Below are positions 33,743 through 41,953 of a stretch of DNA of 64,000 nt, one piece after another (the first letter of the stretch is position 1; the number at the start of each line of letters is the position of its first letter). Source of the stretch: Gracilibacillus suaedae (GTDB taxonomy: Bacteria; Bacillota; Bacilli; Bacillales; Amphibacillaceae); contig NZ_JAGFVL010000048.1 of the NCBI RefSeq assembly GCF_017599345.1, forward strand, positions 17,061 to 81,060, written 5' to 3'. A program made the translations under genes and the position numbers. The notes beneath the pieces are model-generated. The model worked only from the letters and a program-made list of their open reading frames with translations. It had not been told where the DNA came from and ran no database searches.

Positions 33743-33884
33743 ATGCCCAAAATGTGGGGAAACGGAATGGGGGCTTGGTAAGCATGGTGGATATGCAGCG
33801 ATGCAACCTGTAAACAAAATGAGTTGTGGTTCTGATGTGGAGTATATAATTTGTATCAATTGTGGCTATATTATTGAAGGTTAA
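33743..33884 (+). pseudogene. Small zinc-ribbon protein gene, frameshifted at its start
   Basis: AAAGGAG is followed by ATG 33743, whose own frame stops after 12 codons. In the next frame the sequence reads CPKCGETEWGLGKHGGYAAM, then CGSDVEYIICINCGYIIEG and a TAA at 33884. Two CxxC pairs form a zinc ribbon like that of the small Bacillus proteins often labelled transcription factor TFIIIB-like. A two-base loss after the ATG (ATGTGC to ATGC) would explain the break. Confidence 0.55.
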
Positions 33885-33962
33885 GTAAAATCCAGAGAAA
33901 TTTAAAGGTACCATTTATTGATTTAAAAATAATCTTGTTAATTGATATAAAGGAGTGATTAG

Positions 33963-34466
33963 ATGACAAATAGTCAGGTAATAAAAATATATGATTATCA
34001 CGTGTGGGCAAATAAAAAAATATTTCAACATTTAAAGCAGCTACCTGATGAAATTTTAAACGGCAAGGTTAAAAGTGTTTTTACTTCCATTTCAGAAGTG
34101 CTGACTCATCTTTATGCTACTGATATAACTTGGCTGGAGGTGATGAAAGGAAGTAATTTTCATACCATCATAAAAAAAGTTGAACATCAAAAATCTCAAG
34201 CATCACAAGCTTCAATAGTTGATCTAGAAGAACTGTATGATCAACTTTCAACAGCGTATTATAAATTTTTCAATATACATAAGAATCCTGAACATTCGAT
34301 CACTACAGAGCATCCACAACATGGAGTATGTGAGTTCACCCTAGTTGATTTAGTTCATCATGTCGTTAATCATGGAACATACCATCGTGGTAATCTAACG
34401 GCAATGCTTCATCAACAGGGTGAACGGGGTGTACCAACAGATTACGTGTTTTTTCTTTTTAAATGA
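33963..34466 (+). CDS. DinB family protein
   Basis: A 167-residue four-helix-bundle protein of the DinB/YfiT-like superfamily. The three metal-binding histidines are visible: one in EVLTHLYATDITW (about 44-56) and two in HHVVNHGTYHRGNL (about 136-149). Such proteins are metal-dependent thiol transferases or damage-inducible proteins of unknown reaction. The start follows AAAGGAGTGATTAG. It is convergent with the SDR gene, which ends only 19 nt away. Confidence 0.85.
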   Translation: MTNSQVIKIYDYHVWANKKIFQHLKQLPDEILNGKVKSVFTSISEVLTHLYATDITWLEVMKGSNFHTIIKKVEHQKSQASQASIVDLEELYDQLSTAYYKFFNIHKNPEHSITTEHPQHGVCEFTLVDLVHHVVNHGTYHRGNLTAMLHQQGERGVPTDYVFFLFK

Positions 34467-34484
34467 ATTTCGCGACACATACTG

Positions 34485-35345
34485 TTAAACGATTTTTCCA
34501 CCATTAACATGAATGGTTTGACCCGTTACATAACTAGCATCATTACTTGCAAGGTAGACATATGCTGGTGCAACTTCCGCTGATTCACCAGGTCGCCCTA
34601 TTTCGGTATCAGACCCAAAGGTTGCAACTTGATTCTCATCAAAGCTTGCTGGAATCAGTGGTGTCCAGATTGGTCCAGGTGCAACACTGTTGACGCGAAT
34701 TCCTTGGGTGACTAGCGATTTTGCGAGAGATTTCGTAAATGTCGTAATGGCTCCCTTGGTACTGGAGTAATCAATCAAACTTTCATTACCTTGAAAAGCG
34801 GTAATCGAAGAAGTATTAATGATTGAACTACCTTGTTTTAAATGAGGGAGTGCTGCTCTTGTGAGATAAAAATAACCAAAAATATTTGTGCGGAATGTTT
34901 TTTCTAATTGATCATCGGTAATTTGAAGAAAATCCTGCTGTGGATATTGAACCGCAGCATTATTCACAATAATATCAATTTTACCATGTTCATCGATTAC
35001 TTTTTTCACAACATCTTTACTAAACTCACTATGCGAAATATCTCCGCGAAATAGACTACATGCTTTACCTTCTTGTTCCACCATTTTCTTCGTGTCATTG
35101 GCATCTTGATCTTCGTCGAAGTAGATGATGGCGATATTTGCTCCTTCTTTGGCAAAATGAATCGCAACAGAACGACCAATTCCGCTGTCCCCACCAGAAA
35201 TGATCGCAACTTTATCTTTTAATTTATTACTCCCCTGATAATTGTCAAGTACACTGACTGGAAGAGGGGTCATCTTATATTCAAAACCAGGTTGTCGATC
35301 TTGATGCTGCTTCGGCAATACTTGTTTTTGCTGGTTTGCTGACAT
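34485..35345 (-). CDS. Short-chain dehydrogenase/reductase
   Basis: NAD(P)-dependent oxidoreductase of the 'general stress protein 39/YhdF-YdaD' type, 286 residues with an N-terminal extension of about 40 residues (QPGFEYKMTPLPVS). The Rossmann motif is SGGDSGIGRSVAIHFAKEGA (about 52-71), followed by NNAAVQYP, the catalytic Ser in INTSSITAF, the YSSTKGA motif (Tyr and Lys) and the PGPIWTPL block. The substrate is unknown; relatives are SigB-controlled stress proteins. GTG 35354 is in frame, but GAGGAG places the start at ATG 35345. Confidence 0.88.
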   Translation of the reverse strand: MSANQQKQVLPKQHQDRQPGFEYKMTPLPVSVLDNYQGSNKLKDKVAIISGGDSGIGRSVAIHFAKEGANIAIIYFDEDQDANDTKKMVEQEGKACSLFRGDISHSEFSKDVVKKVIDEHGKIDIIVNNAAVQYPQQDFLQITDDQLEKTFRTNIFGYFYLTRAALPHLKQGSSIINTSSITAFQGNESLIDYSSTKGAITTFTKSLAKSLVTQGIRVNSVAPGPIWTPLIPASFDENQVATFGSDTEIGRPGESAEVAPAYVYLASNDASYVTGQTIHVNGGKIV

Positions 35346-35405
35346 TTTGGACACTCCTCGAAGCTTTTTCTCCTAGTATGGCAAAATTGAAGAACTACAT
35401 ACGTA

Positions 35406-35435
35406 AAAAATCCCTGCGAGTGCAAGGATTTTCTA
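35406..35435. terminator. Hairpin between degV and SDR genes
   Basis: AAAATCC-C-TGC / GCA-A-GGATTTT with loop GAGT and T/A runs on both sides. It lies about 100 nt after the DegV gene (minus strand), where it probably terminates that transcript. Confidence 0.6.
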
Positions 35436-35531
35436 AAGTGTCCAGTAAGTGGTGAAAAGCGTCCAATAAAAATGAGGTGTTTGTTACGATATTAACTCGA
35501 TCGCAAAACTCCTACTTGGAACAGTCTATTT

Positions 35532-36392
35532 TTATTTCGGAGAATCATTTAAGAAAAATAGCGCGATTGTACCTGGTCCGGAATGTGCACCGATGGCAGA
35601 ACCAACCATGTTAATTTTGATATCTCTCACATTCCATTTTTCGCGGATCATGCTTGCGATATGTTCAGCTGTATCCAATGCATCGCCATGGCTGATCGCC
35701 ACTAATTGGTTGTCAAGATCTTTACCGCGTTCCTCCATCACTTCGATCATACGCTTAAACACTTTTTTGGAACCTCTCACCTTTTCTAGTGGAATCAGTT
35801 TTCCATCTTCCATGTGTAATAAAGGTTTTACTTTTAATAATGTACCGACAAAAGCGGCTGTTTTACTGACACGACCTCCACGGTACAAATATTCTAAGTC
35901 GTCTACAGTGAAAATATGTTCCATATGTTCATAGTAGTGTTTACTTACTTCGAGTATTTCTTCCATGCTAGCACCTGATTGAGCTAGTTCTGCAGCTTTC
36001 AGAACAACAAGCCCATACCCTAATGATGCGCATTTCGTATCAAGAACATGTAATTCAAAATCAGGGGATTCTTCTTTCACTTCTTGTTCCATTAATTTTG
36101 CCCCTTGATATGTACCAGACAGTTCTGAAGAAAAAGCTAAATATAAGACCTGGTTTCCTGCCTTGGCATGTTTTTCGAAAGCATCTTTAAACACTTGTGG
36201 ACTGACTTGTGCCGTTTTGGGCGCTTTGCCTTCTCTCATGGCATCGTAAACTTTTTTTGAAGAAATACTAATACCATCTTCGTAATCTTCACCATCCAGT
36301 TGAACCGTTAATGGTAACATTTCGATGTCAAATTGTTGAAAATCTTCTGATGAAAGATCACAAGCAGAATCTGCAAGAATTTTTACAGCCAA
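35532..36392 (-). CDS. yitS: DegV family fatty-acid-binding protein (YitS-like)
   Basis: DegV/FakB-type protein of 286 residues that binds a fatty acid and presents it to a kinase (FakA) for incorporation into phospholipid. Motifs: ILADSACDLSSED (about 4-16), the lipid-site loop TAQVSPQVF (about 60), LAFSSELSGTYQGA (about 84-97, with the Ser that contacts the carboxylate) and the C-terminal GSAIGAHSGPGTIALFF. The start codon follows AAGGAGGGGT. In B. subtilis yitS precedes yitT, as here (divergent in this window). The specific fatty acid is unknown. Confidence 0.85.
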   Translation of the reverse strand: MAVKILADSACDLSSEDFQQFDIEMLPLTVQLDGEDYEDGISISSKKVYDAMREGKAPKTAQVSPQVFKDAFEKHAKAGNQVLYLAFSSELSGTYQGAKLMEQEVKEESPDFELHVLDTKCASLGYGLVVLKAAELAQSGASMEEILEVSKHYYEHMEHIFTVDDLEYLYRGGRVSKTAAFVGTLLKVKPLLHMEDGKLIPLEKVRGSKKVFKRMIEVMEERGKDLDNQLVAISHGDALDTAEHIASMIREKWNVRDIKINMVGSAIGAHSGPGTIALFFLNDSPK

Positions 36393-36625
36393 TGTAACCC
36401 CTCCTTTTTTCCTTTTGGATCATGTATGATGATCGTGTTTTAGCTTAATATAAGTGTAAGCTTAACGAACAGTTACGTCAAAATAAATTCACCAACTTTT
36501 TTGTTTAAAATACTTGGTTTCCAGATCAGATTCTAGTATAGTTTATTCTTGTGCAAAAGAGATTATGTAATGAGATAAAAGGGTATGGAATCATGTGGGT
36601 TCCGTTAACAGGAGGGATGAACAAC

Positions 36626-37474
36626 ATGTTTTTAATGGAAGCAAAACGAATAGCAATTGTAATAGTTGGTGCAATACTTAATGCAATTGGTCTTAATTTT
36701 TTCTTGATTGGCGCAAATGTATATGCTAGTGGCTTTACTGGTATTTCACAAATTTTAGCTACTGTTTTTTCTGATTACTTAGGAGTAGAAATTGCAAGTA
36801 CCGGTATTATTTTATTAATTCTCAATATACCAGTAGCTATTATCGGTTGGTTAATGGTAGGTCGTGGCTTTACGATCTACAGTTTTCTTTCGGTTATTGC
36901 TACCTCTTTTTTCTTAGAGGTGTTGCCGATTGTTAATTTGTCCAATGATATATTGCTTAATGCAGTATTTGGTGGAGTTATTGCCGGTGTTGGTGTCGGT
37001 ATTACCTTGAAGTGGGGTGCTTCCACAGGTGGCTCTGATATTATCGCAATGGTTTTATCTCGGATGAAGGACAAGCCAATTGGCGGTTATTTAATGGCAA
37101 TTAACGGAATGATTATTGTTATCGCTGGTATCTTAAATGAGCCGGAGAATGCACTTTATACTTTAGTAGGTTTGTATGTAACAACACGAGTTATCGATGG
37201 TATACATACTCGTCATGAGAAAGTGACAGCTATGATTGTAACGAAAAAAGCAGATGAGTTGCAAAAAGCCATTCATGACACGATGATTCGAGGAATTACG
37301 ATACTGCCGGTTAAAGGTGCTTATACAAAAGAAGATAAGCATATGTTATATTTAGTTATAACCAGATATGAGTTATATGATTTAGAACGGATTATCCATG
37401 AAGTAGATGAGAATGCCTTTACGAATGTTATTCAGACAGCAGGTGTCTATGGATTCTTCCGACGAAATGATTGA
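36626..37474 (+). CDS. yitT: YitT family membrane protein
   Basis: A 282-residue membrane protein with five to six N-terminal helices (YitT/DUF161 repeat, with GANVYASGFTGISQIL and the GVGVGITLKWGASTGGSDI block at about 120-138) and a cytoplasmic C-terminal DUF2179 domain (about 195-280: RGITILPVKGAYTKEDKHMLYLVITRYEL). The function is not established. The frame is open from 36551, but AGGAGGG at 36610-36616 points to ATG 36626. The next gene is a BsuPI-domain lipoprotein, matching yitT-ipi order in B. subtilis. Confidence 0.88.
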   Translation: MFLMEAKRIAIVIVGAILNAIGLNFFLIGANVYASGFTGISQILATVFSDYLGVEIASTGIILLILNIPVAIIGWLMVGRGFTIYSFLSVIATSFFLEVLPIVNLSNDILLNAVFGGVIAGVGVGITLKWGASTGGSDIIAMVLSRMKDKPIGGYLMAINGMIIVIAGILNEPENALYTLVGLYVTTRVIDGIHTRHEKVTAMIVTKKADELQKAIHDTMIRGITILPVKGAYTKEDKHMLYLVITRYELYDLERIIHEVDENAFTNVIQTAGVYGFFRRND

Positions 37475-37524
37475 ACACTTTTCTCGTATCAAACATCTAA
37501 TCTTTTAAAGGGGGTCGCAGAAAT

Positions 37525-38385
37525 ATGAAAAAATATATCTCTCTCATATCGATTATTTTGATGATGTTGTTAATGGCTTGTGGTTCTTCGGATGTGGAAG
37601 AAACAGAAACAGATGATTCGGTACCGGTAGATAATTCTACTGAAGAATCACCCGAATCAGAGAATGCTAACGAAGAAGAAACTCAATCCGAAACGGAGGC
37701 TCTTTCAGCTATTATGGAAAATTTAGATTTGAAAGTTGCTGCAGAACAACAAGGTACAGCGATTGATTTTAAACTTCAGTTAATCAACAAAACTGAAGAG
37801 ACCGTTGACTTGATGTTTACTTCTGGTCAACAATTTGAAATTAAGTTGTTTCAAGAAGATGAATTATTTTATCAATATTCAGAAGGAAAAATGTTTACCG
37901 AAGCTTTGGTTGAAGAATCATTAGAACCTGGTGAATTCAAGAACTGGGCAGAGTCCTGGGACATGATTGAATATTTGGAGCCTGGTGAGTATGAAGTAGA
38001 AATGACGCTGTTACCAGCTGAAATAAACGGACAGCAGGTAGAAGGTGAGCCATTGCAACAAACGATTACCATTACACTAGAGGACACTGTAGCTGATGAA
38101 GATGGCCCTTTTCGCTCAGTTGACGTAGAAGGAGAAAATGGCGAATATACCGTTACAGGAGAGGTTGATACCAGTGTCGGTGTAACCTATTATGAGGTAG
38201 AGGATGGCCATAATTATTTAGTGGAGCAAACAGAAATTCCTGTTGAAGGCGATGGATGGCAGGAGTTTGAGATCCATATTTCGATTGACGAGGATATGTT
38301 ACCTCAGAACGGGGCAGTTGTCATGTTACTGTATACAGAAGATCGTTCTGAACAAAGACCAGTACAATTAGAGGTAATGCCATAA
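37525..38385 (+). CDS. Lipoprotein with BsuPI (proteinase inhibitor) and Gmad2-like domains
   Basis: A 286-residue lipoprotein (lipobox LMAC, Cys19) with a long acidic Ser/Thr/Glu linker (about 22-60). It has a BsuPI domain (about 68-175: FKLQLINKTEETVDLMFTSGQQFEIKLF, then the DMIEYLEPGEYEVEMTL block) and a C-terminal Ig-like domain resembling Gmad2 (about 190-285). In B. subtilis the BsuPI domain is the intracellular proteinase inhibitor coded next to yitT. Here the domain is exported and fused to a second domain, so inhibition of extracellular proteases is possible but unproven. Confidence 0.8.
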   Translation: MKKYISLISIILMMLLMACGSSDVEETETDDSVPVDNSTEESPESENANEEETQSETEALSAIMENLDLKVAAEQQGTAIDFKLQLINKTEETVDLMFTSGQQFEIKLFQEDELFYQYSEGKMFTEALVEESLEPGEFKNWAESWDMIEYLEPGEYEVEMTLLPAEINGQQVEGEPLQQTITITLEDTVADEDGPFRSVDVEGENGEYTVTGEVDTSVGVTYYEVEDGHNYLVEQTEIPVEGDGWQEFEIHISIDEDMLPQNGAVVMLLYTEDRSEQRPVQLEVMP

Positions 38386-38418
38386 GTAAGTAGTCCACAT
38401 ATCGTGGAATGAACATAG

Positions 38419-38456
38419 AAAACGCTTGGTTAGAAAAAGTTCTAACCAGGCGTTTA
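38419..38456 (+). terminator. Intrinsic terminator; otherwise empty gap to 38734
   Basis: Stem AAACGC-TTGGTTAGAA / TTCTAACCA-GGCGTTT followed by ATC. In the remaining 280 bases up to the Nfu-like gene I see no gene, repeat copy or operator. Confidence 0.75.
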
Positions 38457-38734
38457 TCTATTATCTAATATTTGCGTATTATTAACTATAGGACGAATAG
38501 TTTAGTACTACTAAAAAAGGTTCTTCTTCATTTGATCCTTTTATTAGAAAAAGGTCACCATTATAAAAATTCAATAAACAAGGTAAATTCCGACTAAAAG
38601 GTATGGTGAAATATCAAAGAAAGTTAGAAGATTAGTTGATAAACTTAACATCCTCATCAGAGTATTTCTCTGGTGGGGCTACTTTATTCAATTACGAAGG
38701 AATCTTCAAAGTTTTGTTTAATTACCTTTTTTGA

Positions 38735-38998
38735 TTAATAACCGTATTTAGTAATAACTTCTTCTACTTTACCAGTAAGCTCGTCCCATTCGACATCCAT
38801 TTTTTTGTTAACTGTGATAAAGTGTTGAAAACCAAATACATTATCGACACCTTCTAGTTTCATTAGTTCATTTAAAATATCATGTTCACTTGTTTGACCA
38901 GGCATAACAGAAATACTATTATTTCCTTCAAAAATCATTTTGTCACTAGTAAATTTCATTGCGTTTGGATTTGGTGTTGCTTCTACATGAATACTCAT
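38735..38998 (-). CDS. Nfu/NifU N-terminal domain protein
   Basis: An 87-residue protein made only of the Nfu N-terminal domain (IHVEATPNPNAMKFTSDK, about 3-20, is the diagnostic start, and GVDNVFGFQHFITVNKK the second block). Full Nfu scaffolds carry this domain before a CxxC NifU domain; here the cysteine domain is absent, so it cannot hold a cluster by itself. A role in iron-sulfur protein maturation is inferred from the family only. The ATG follows AGGAGG. It lies alone between two terminators. Confidence 0.8.
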   Translation of the reverse strand: MSIHVEATPNPNAMKFTSDKMIFEGNNSISVMPGQTSEHDILNELMKLEGVDNVFGFQHFITVNKKMDVEWDELTGKVEEVITKYGY

Positions 38999-39085
38999 AG
39001 TCTTTCCTCCTATAAAACGACTTTATCATAATCATATCAAAATGTAGTTGATTATGAAAGGAATTCAACAGATGCTGAATCAAGA

Positions 39086-39117
39086 AAAGAAGGTATACGA
39101 TTTCGCATACCTTCTTT
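39086..39117 (-). terminator. Intrinsic terminator after DUF3813 gene
   Basis: Inverted repeat AAGAAGGTAT / ATACCTTCTT with loop ACGATTTCGC and A/T runs on both sides. It lies just after the end of the minus-strand gene 39130-39327. Confidence 0.75.
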
Positions 39118-39129
39118 AAATAGAGGAGC

Positions 39130-39327
39130 TTACTTTAATTCATTCTGTTGCTTTAATTGATTCTCTAATTCGCGAAGTTCTTGCTGTTCTTCTGCTGTTG
39201 CATTTGTATAAGCAGTTTGAATCGCATTTTGAGCTGCTTGTTTATCTTGCTCACTGAAGTTCCCGTTCGCGCGATTCATTAAGCGATTGACGGCATCTCT
39301 TGCTTGCTGAAACAATTGGTTTTGCAT
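39130..39327 (-). CDS. DUF3813 family small protein (YizC-like)
   Basis: A 65-residue, Gln/Ala/Asn-rich helical protein (MQNQLFQQARDAVNRLMNRA ... AAQNAIQTAYTNATAEEQQELRELE) that fits the DUF3813 family of Bacilli. No membrane segment or catalytic motif is seen. The start follows AGGAGG. The B. subtilis counterpart yizC is near yitU, and the next gene here is a YitU-like phosphatase. The function is unknown. Confidence 0.75.
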   Translation of the reverse strand: MQNQLFQQARDAVNRLMNRANGNFSEQDKQAAQNAIQTAYTNATAEEQQELRELENQLKQQNELK

Positions 39328-39460
39328 AATAAATCCTCCTGTCTATTGAATCACTAGGCTTATCAGTTGGATTACCATTATGATCCTTTTTAATGGTGGT
39401 AATGAACTAATGGAAGCTTTGATCTTTGATAAACCACCACTGAAACAGAGCTTAAGGAAA

Positions 39461-39492
39461 AAGCATGAACACCAATTTGATGTTCATGCTTA
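39461..39492. terminator. Bidirectional hairpin terminator
   Basis: AAGCATGAACA / TGTTCATGCTT with loop CCAATTTGA, between the DUF3813 gene start and the end of the HAD gene. On the minus strand it terminates the HAD gene 39514-40368. Confidence 0.75.
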
Positions 39493-39513
39493 TTATGGAT
39501 TAATCGTGAATTT

Positions 39514-40368
39514 CTATTCAGATAGATCTTTGCCAACCTTAACGTTAGCTTCCAATTTTAAATAATCTACAAGGAAATTGCCGATACCGTCTTCTTCATT
39601 GGTTTTGGTTTCGTAATTAGCGATTTGTTTTAATTCATCAATAGCATTTCCCATTGCGACACCAACACCCGCATATTCGATCATTTCGAGGTCATTATCT
39701 TCGTCACCAAATGCAATGATATTATCGACAGGGATGTGGAAATAATGTGCAATTTTTTTCAAGCCAACAGCTTTGTTAATCCCTTTTCGTACAACTTCAA
39801 TTACATTCCAAGGTACACCCCATTTTCTATGTTCAATAATGGATGCATGTTTATCATCTAAATATTGACGCAATTCCTCAATATGCTCGTCTTTCGGGTG
39901 GATTAATAAAGAGGTAGGATCCTCTTGTAAGTGATTTTTTAAGCTTCCCACTGTAATCAAATCCTGTTGATTAGGTTCCGAAAAAACATCGATAATTTGT
40001 TGGTCAAACTGATCTAAGTACATATTATCTCTGATTTCAGCAAAAATATTATGGACTTCAAAATCGTAACAGGTTTGAATGATTTTTTTGGCAGTTCGAT
40101 TTGGGAGTGGTGTGTGTAATACGTCCCATTTTTGATCGGTTGGATGATGAATAAGTGCACCGTTAAAGTTAACCATCGGAGTTTGTAAACCAAGCTCTTG
40201 GTAATACGCAATACTTGCACGATGCGGTCGACCTGTGGCGATCACAACGATATGTCCTTCTTGGATGATTTGCTGAACCACTGATTTGGTATAAGAGCTG
40301 ATTTCCTTTCGATCGGTTAACAATGTTCCGTCTAGATCTAACGCAACCAAGTGTCTATTTGTTTGCAT
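39514..40368 (-). CDS. yitU: Cof-type HAD phosphatase (YitU-like)
   Basis: HAD-IIB sugar-phosphate or flavin-nucleotide phosphatase, 284 residues. Motif I LVALDLDGTLLTD (about 8-20), motif II VIATGRPHRA (about 42-51), lysine motif RKGINKAVGLKKIA (about 213) and motif IV AFGDEDNDLEMIEYAGVGVAMGNA (about 236-259) are all complete, with a type IIB cap between II and III. YitU of B. subtilis dephosphorylates a riboflavin precursor. The same job is possible here, supported by the shared neighbourhood yitU-yitV-yitW. It is divergent from yitV. Confidence 0.88.
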   Translation of the reverse strand: MQTNRHLVALDLDGTLLTDRKEISSYTKSVVQQIIQEGHIVVIATGRPHRASIAYYQELGLQTPMVNFNGALIHHPTDQKWDVLHTPLPNRTAKKIIQTCYDFEVHNIFAEIRDNMYLDQFDQQIIDVFSEPNQQDLITVGSLKNHLQEDPTSLLIHPKDEHIEELRQYLDDKHASIIEHRKWGVPWNVIEVVRKGINKAVGLKKIAHYFHIPVDNIIAFGDEDNDLEMIEYAGVGVAMGNAIDELKQIANYETKTNEEDGIGNFLVDYLKLEANVKVGKDLSE

Positions 40369-40511
40369 ACCTTCACCTCACTATTGTAATTATAGTTTAA
40401 AGATCTTTCTTTCAGGTGTAAAGTTTTGTATATTTTTATTTCTAAATTTTGCATGTTTGATTAAGAAGTTATATCATGAAAATAAGAAAAGAACGAGAAA
40501 GGAATGTACCG

Positions 40512-41276
40512 ATGATAGCGATAAATAAAGAGTATTGGCACGACATACCGTTATTACATGTCGTTGACGGAGAAAAGAAAGAGCAAGCATTACCAACTTT
40601 AACATACATACACGGCTTCACAAGCGCTAAAGAACATAACCTACCAATAGCATATTTATTAGCAGAAAAAGGATATCGAGTATTACTACCTGATTCGATG
40701 TTGCACGGTGACAGAGAAGTCGATCTTTCACATGCGGAAAGAGAGTTTCGCTTTTTTGATATTGTAAAGCAAAATTTGGATGATATTGAAAGTATTTATC
40801 AAGAATTAGTCGCAAAGCAATTACTGGAGGGGAATCGGTTTGGGCTAGCCGGTACAAGTATGGGGGGAATCACGACAGCTGCTGCCTTAACGCAATTTTC
40901 ATGGGTTAAGACAGCTGGGGTGCTGATGGGTTCACCGAAGATCACTGCATATGCTGAACAATTAATTGGCTTCATGAAAGCTCAGCATAAAGAATTGCCA
41001 ATCTCTGATGATCAACTTCACTTATTAATAAATGAATTAAAAGACATTGATTTATCGTTACAAATGGAGAAATTATTTGGCAGACCATTATTTTTCTGGC
41101 ACGGGGAAGAAGATACGGTAGTTCCATTTGATCATGCCTATAGTTTTTATGAAGAAGCGATTGAACATTACAAAAACCCTGAAAATATCTCTTTCTTAAA
41201 AGAAATAGGTCGCGGACATAAAGTTAGCCGGTTTGCGATTTTAGAATTTGTAAAGTGGTTAGAATATCAACTATGA
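40512..41276 (+). CDS. yitV: Alpha/beta hydrolase (YitV-like esterase)
   Basis: A 254-residue soluble hydrolase. The nucleophile elbow is GLAGTSMGGITTAA (Ser near 119), the oxyanion region is TYIHGFTSAKEHN (about 32-44), the acid is Asp in WHGEEDTVVPF (about 205) and the base is His in GRGHKVSR (about 237). ATG 40476 is in frame, but AAAGGA before ATG 40512 decides the start. The order yitU-yitV-yitW is as in B. subtilis. The natural ester is unknown. Confidence 0.87.
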   Translation: MIAINKEYWHDIPLLHVVDGEKKEQALPTLTYIHGFTSAKEHNLPIAYLLAEKGYRVLLPDSMLHGDREVDLSHAEREFRFFDIVKQNLDDIESIYQELVAKQLLEGNRFGLAGTSMGGITTAAALTQFSWVKTAGVLMGSPKITAYAEQLIGFMKAQHKELPISDDQLHLLINELKDIDLSLQMEKLFGRPLFFWHGEEDTVVPFDHAYSFYEEAIEHYKNPENISFLKEIGRGHKVSRFAILEFVKWLEYQL

Positions 41277-41344
41277 TTTAAATCATTTAAAAAGTGTCCG
41301 ATTTGTTTTATAATAAATGATAAGAGTTTGAAGGAGGGATTGAG

Positions 41345-41656
41345 ATGGATCAAGCACTAGAAGAGAATTTAATGGGAGCACTGGAAAATGTGATTGACCC
41401 GGAGCTTGGTATAGATATCGTTAATTTAGGTCTTGTGTATGGTGTAGACCTTGATGATGAAGGTATTGCTACTGTAACAATGACACTAACTGCAATGGGA
41501 TGTCCTCTTGCAGGTCACATTGAACAAGATGTGAAGCGTGTCATGGAAGATATTCCAGAAGTAAAAGATACAGAAGTGAATATCGTCTGGAATCCGCCAT
41601 GGTCTAAAGACCGTATGTCGAGATACGCAAAAATCGCACTCGGTATTCCGGATTAA
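41345..41656 (+). CDS. yitW: MIP18/DUF59 family iron-sulfur assembly protein (YitW-like)
   Basis: A 103-residue DUF59 protein of the SufT/PaaD-like group, used in assembly of iron-sulfur proteins. The conserved parts are NVIDPELGIDIVNLGLVYGV (about 16-35) and TLTAMGCPLAGHIE (about 52-65, with the reactive Cys), then the VNIVWNPPWS end. All family residues are present. It has a strong GAAGGAGGGATTGAG ribosome binding site, its own short upstream gap after yitV and a terminator 6 nt after the stop. Confidence 0.9.
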   Translation: MDQALEENLMGALENVIDPELGIDIVNLGLVYGVDLDDEGIATVTMTLTAMGCPLAGHIEQDVKRVMEDIPEVKDTEVNIVWNPPWSKDRMSRYAKIALGIPD

Positions 41657-41661
41657 TAAGA

Positions 41662-41692
41662 AAAGCGCCCTTCTAACAAGGCGCTTTTTTTA
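41662..41692 (+). terminator. Intrinsic terminator after yitW
   Basis: Stem AAAGCGCC / GGCGCTTT with loop CTTCTAACAA, then TTTTT. Confidence 0.88.
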
Positions 41693-41765
41693 GTACATGA
41701 AAAATTGGTGCATCCAATCCATAAACTATGAATTAAAGTGGATTACATTTCATACTAGTAAGTGA

Positions 41766-41951
41766 GTGCGGACATTTGTTTCGTTATTTGTGACAAAAAT
41801 AGCGTTTTTAGGATACTTGCGGACATCTATTCCGTTATTCATCGAAAATAAAGCTGTTTTTCATCAAAAGAAACCGAATAAGGGATTAAATGTCCGCCAA
41901 CACCGAAAAACGGGTGCTATTTCGTAAGATAACGCACTAAATGTCCGCTCA
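41766..41951. repeat. Dispersed repeat R4, copy b (GCGGACAT foldback)
   Basis: Two forward motifs (GCGGACATTTGTTTCGTTATT and GCGGACATCTATTCCGTTATT, starting near 41768 and 41821) are followed by two reverse motifs (TTAAATGTCCGCC near 41885 and ACTAAATGTCCGCTC near 41937). This is the same architecture as 25312-25491. It ends at the stop codon of the Crp/Fnr gene. Confidence 0.7.
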
Positions 41952-41953
41952 AC

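Noticed and set aside
38457..38734. Possible IS or gene remnant in the gap before the Nfu-like gene
   Set aside because: No frame with protein-like content, inverted ends or match to the repeat families of this window.
39380..39565. 61-codon plus-strand frame before yitU
   Set aside because: It crosses a terminator hairpin and the antisense end of yitU, and has no family resemblance.
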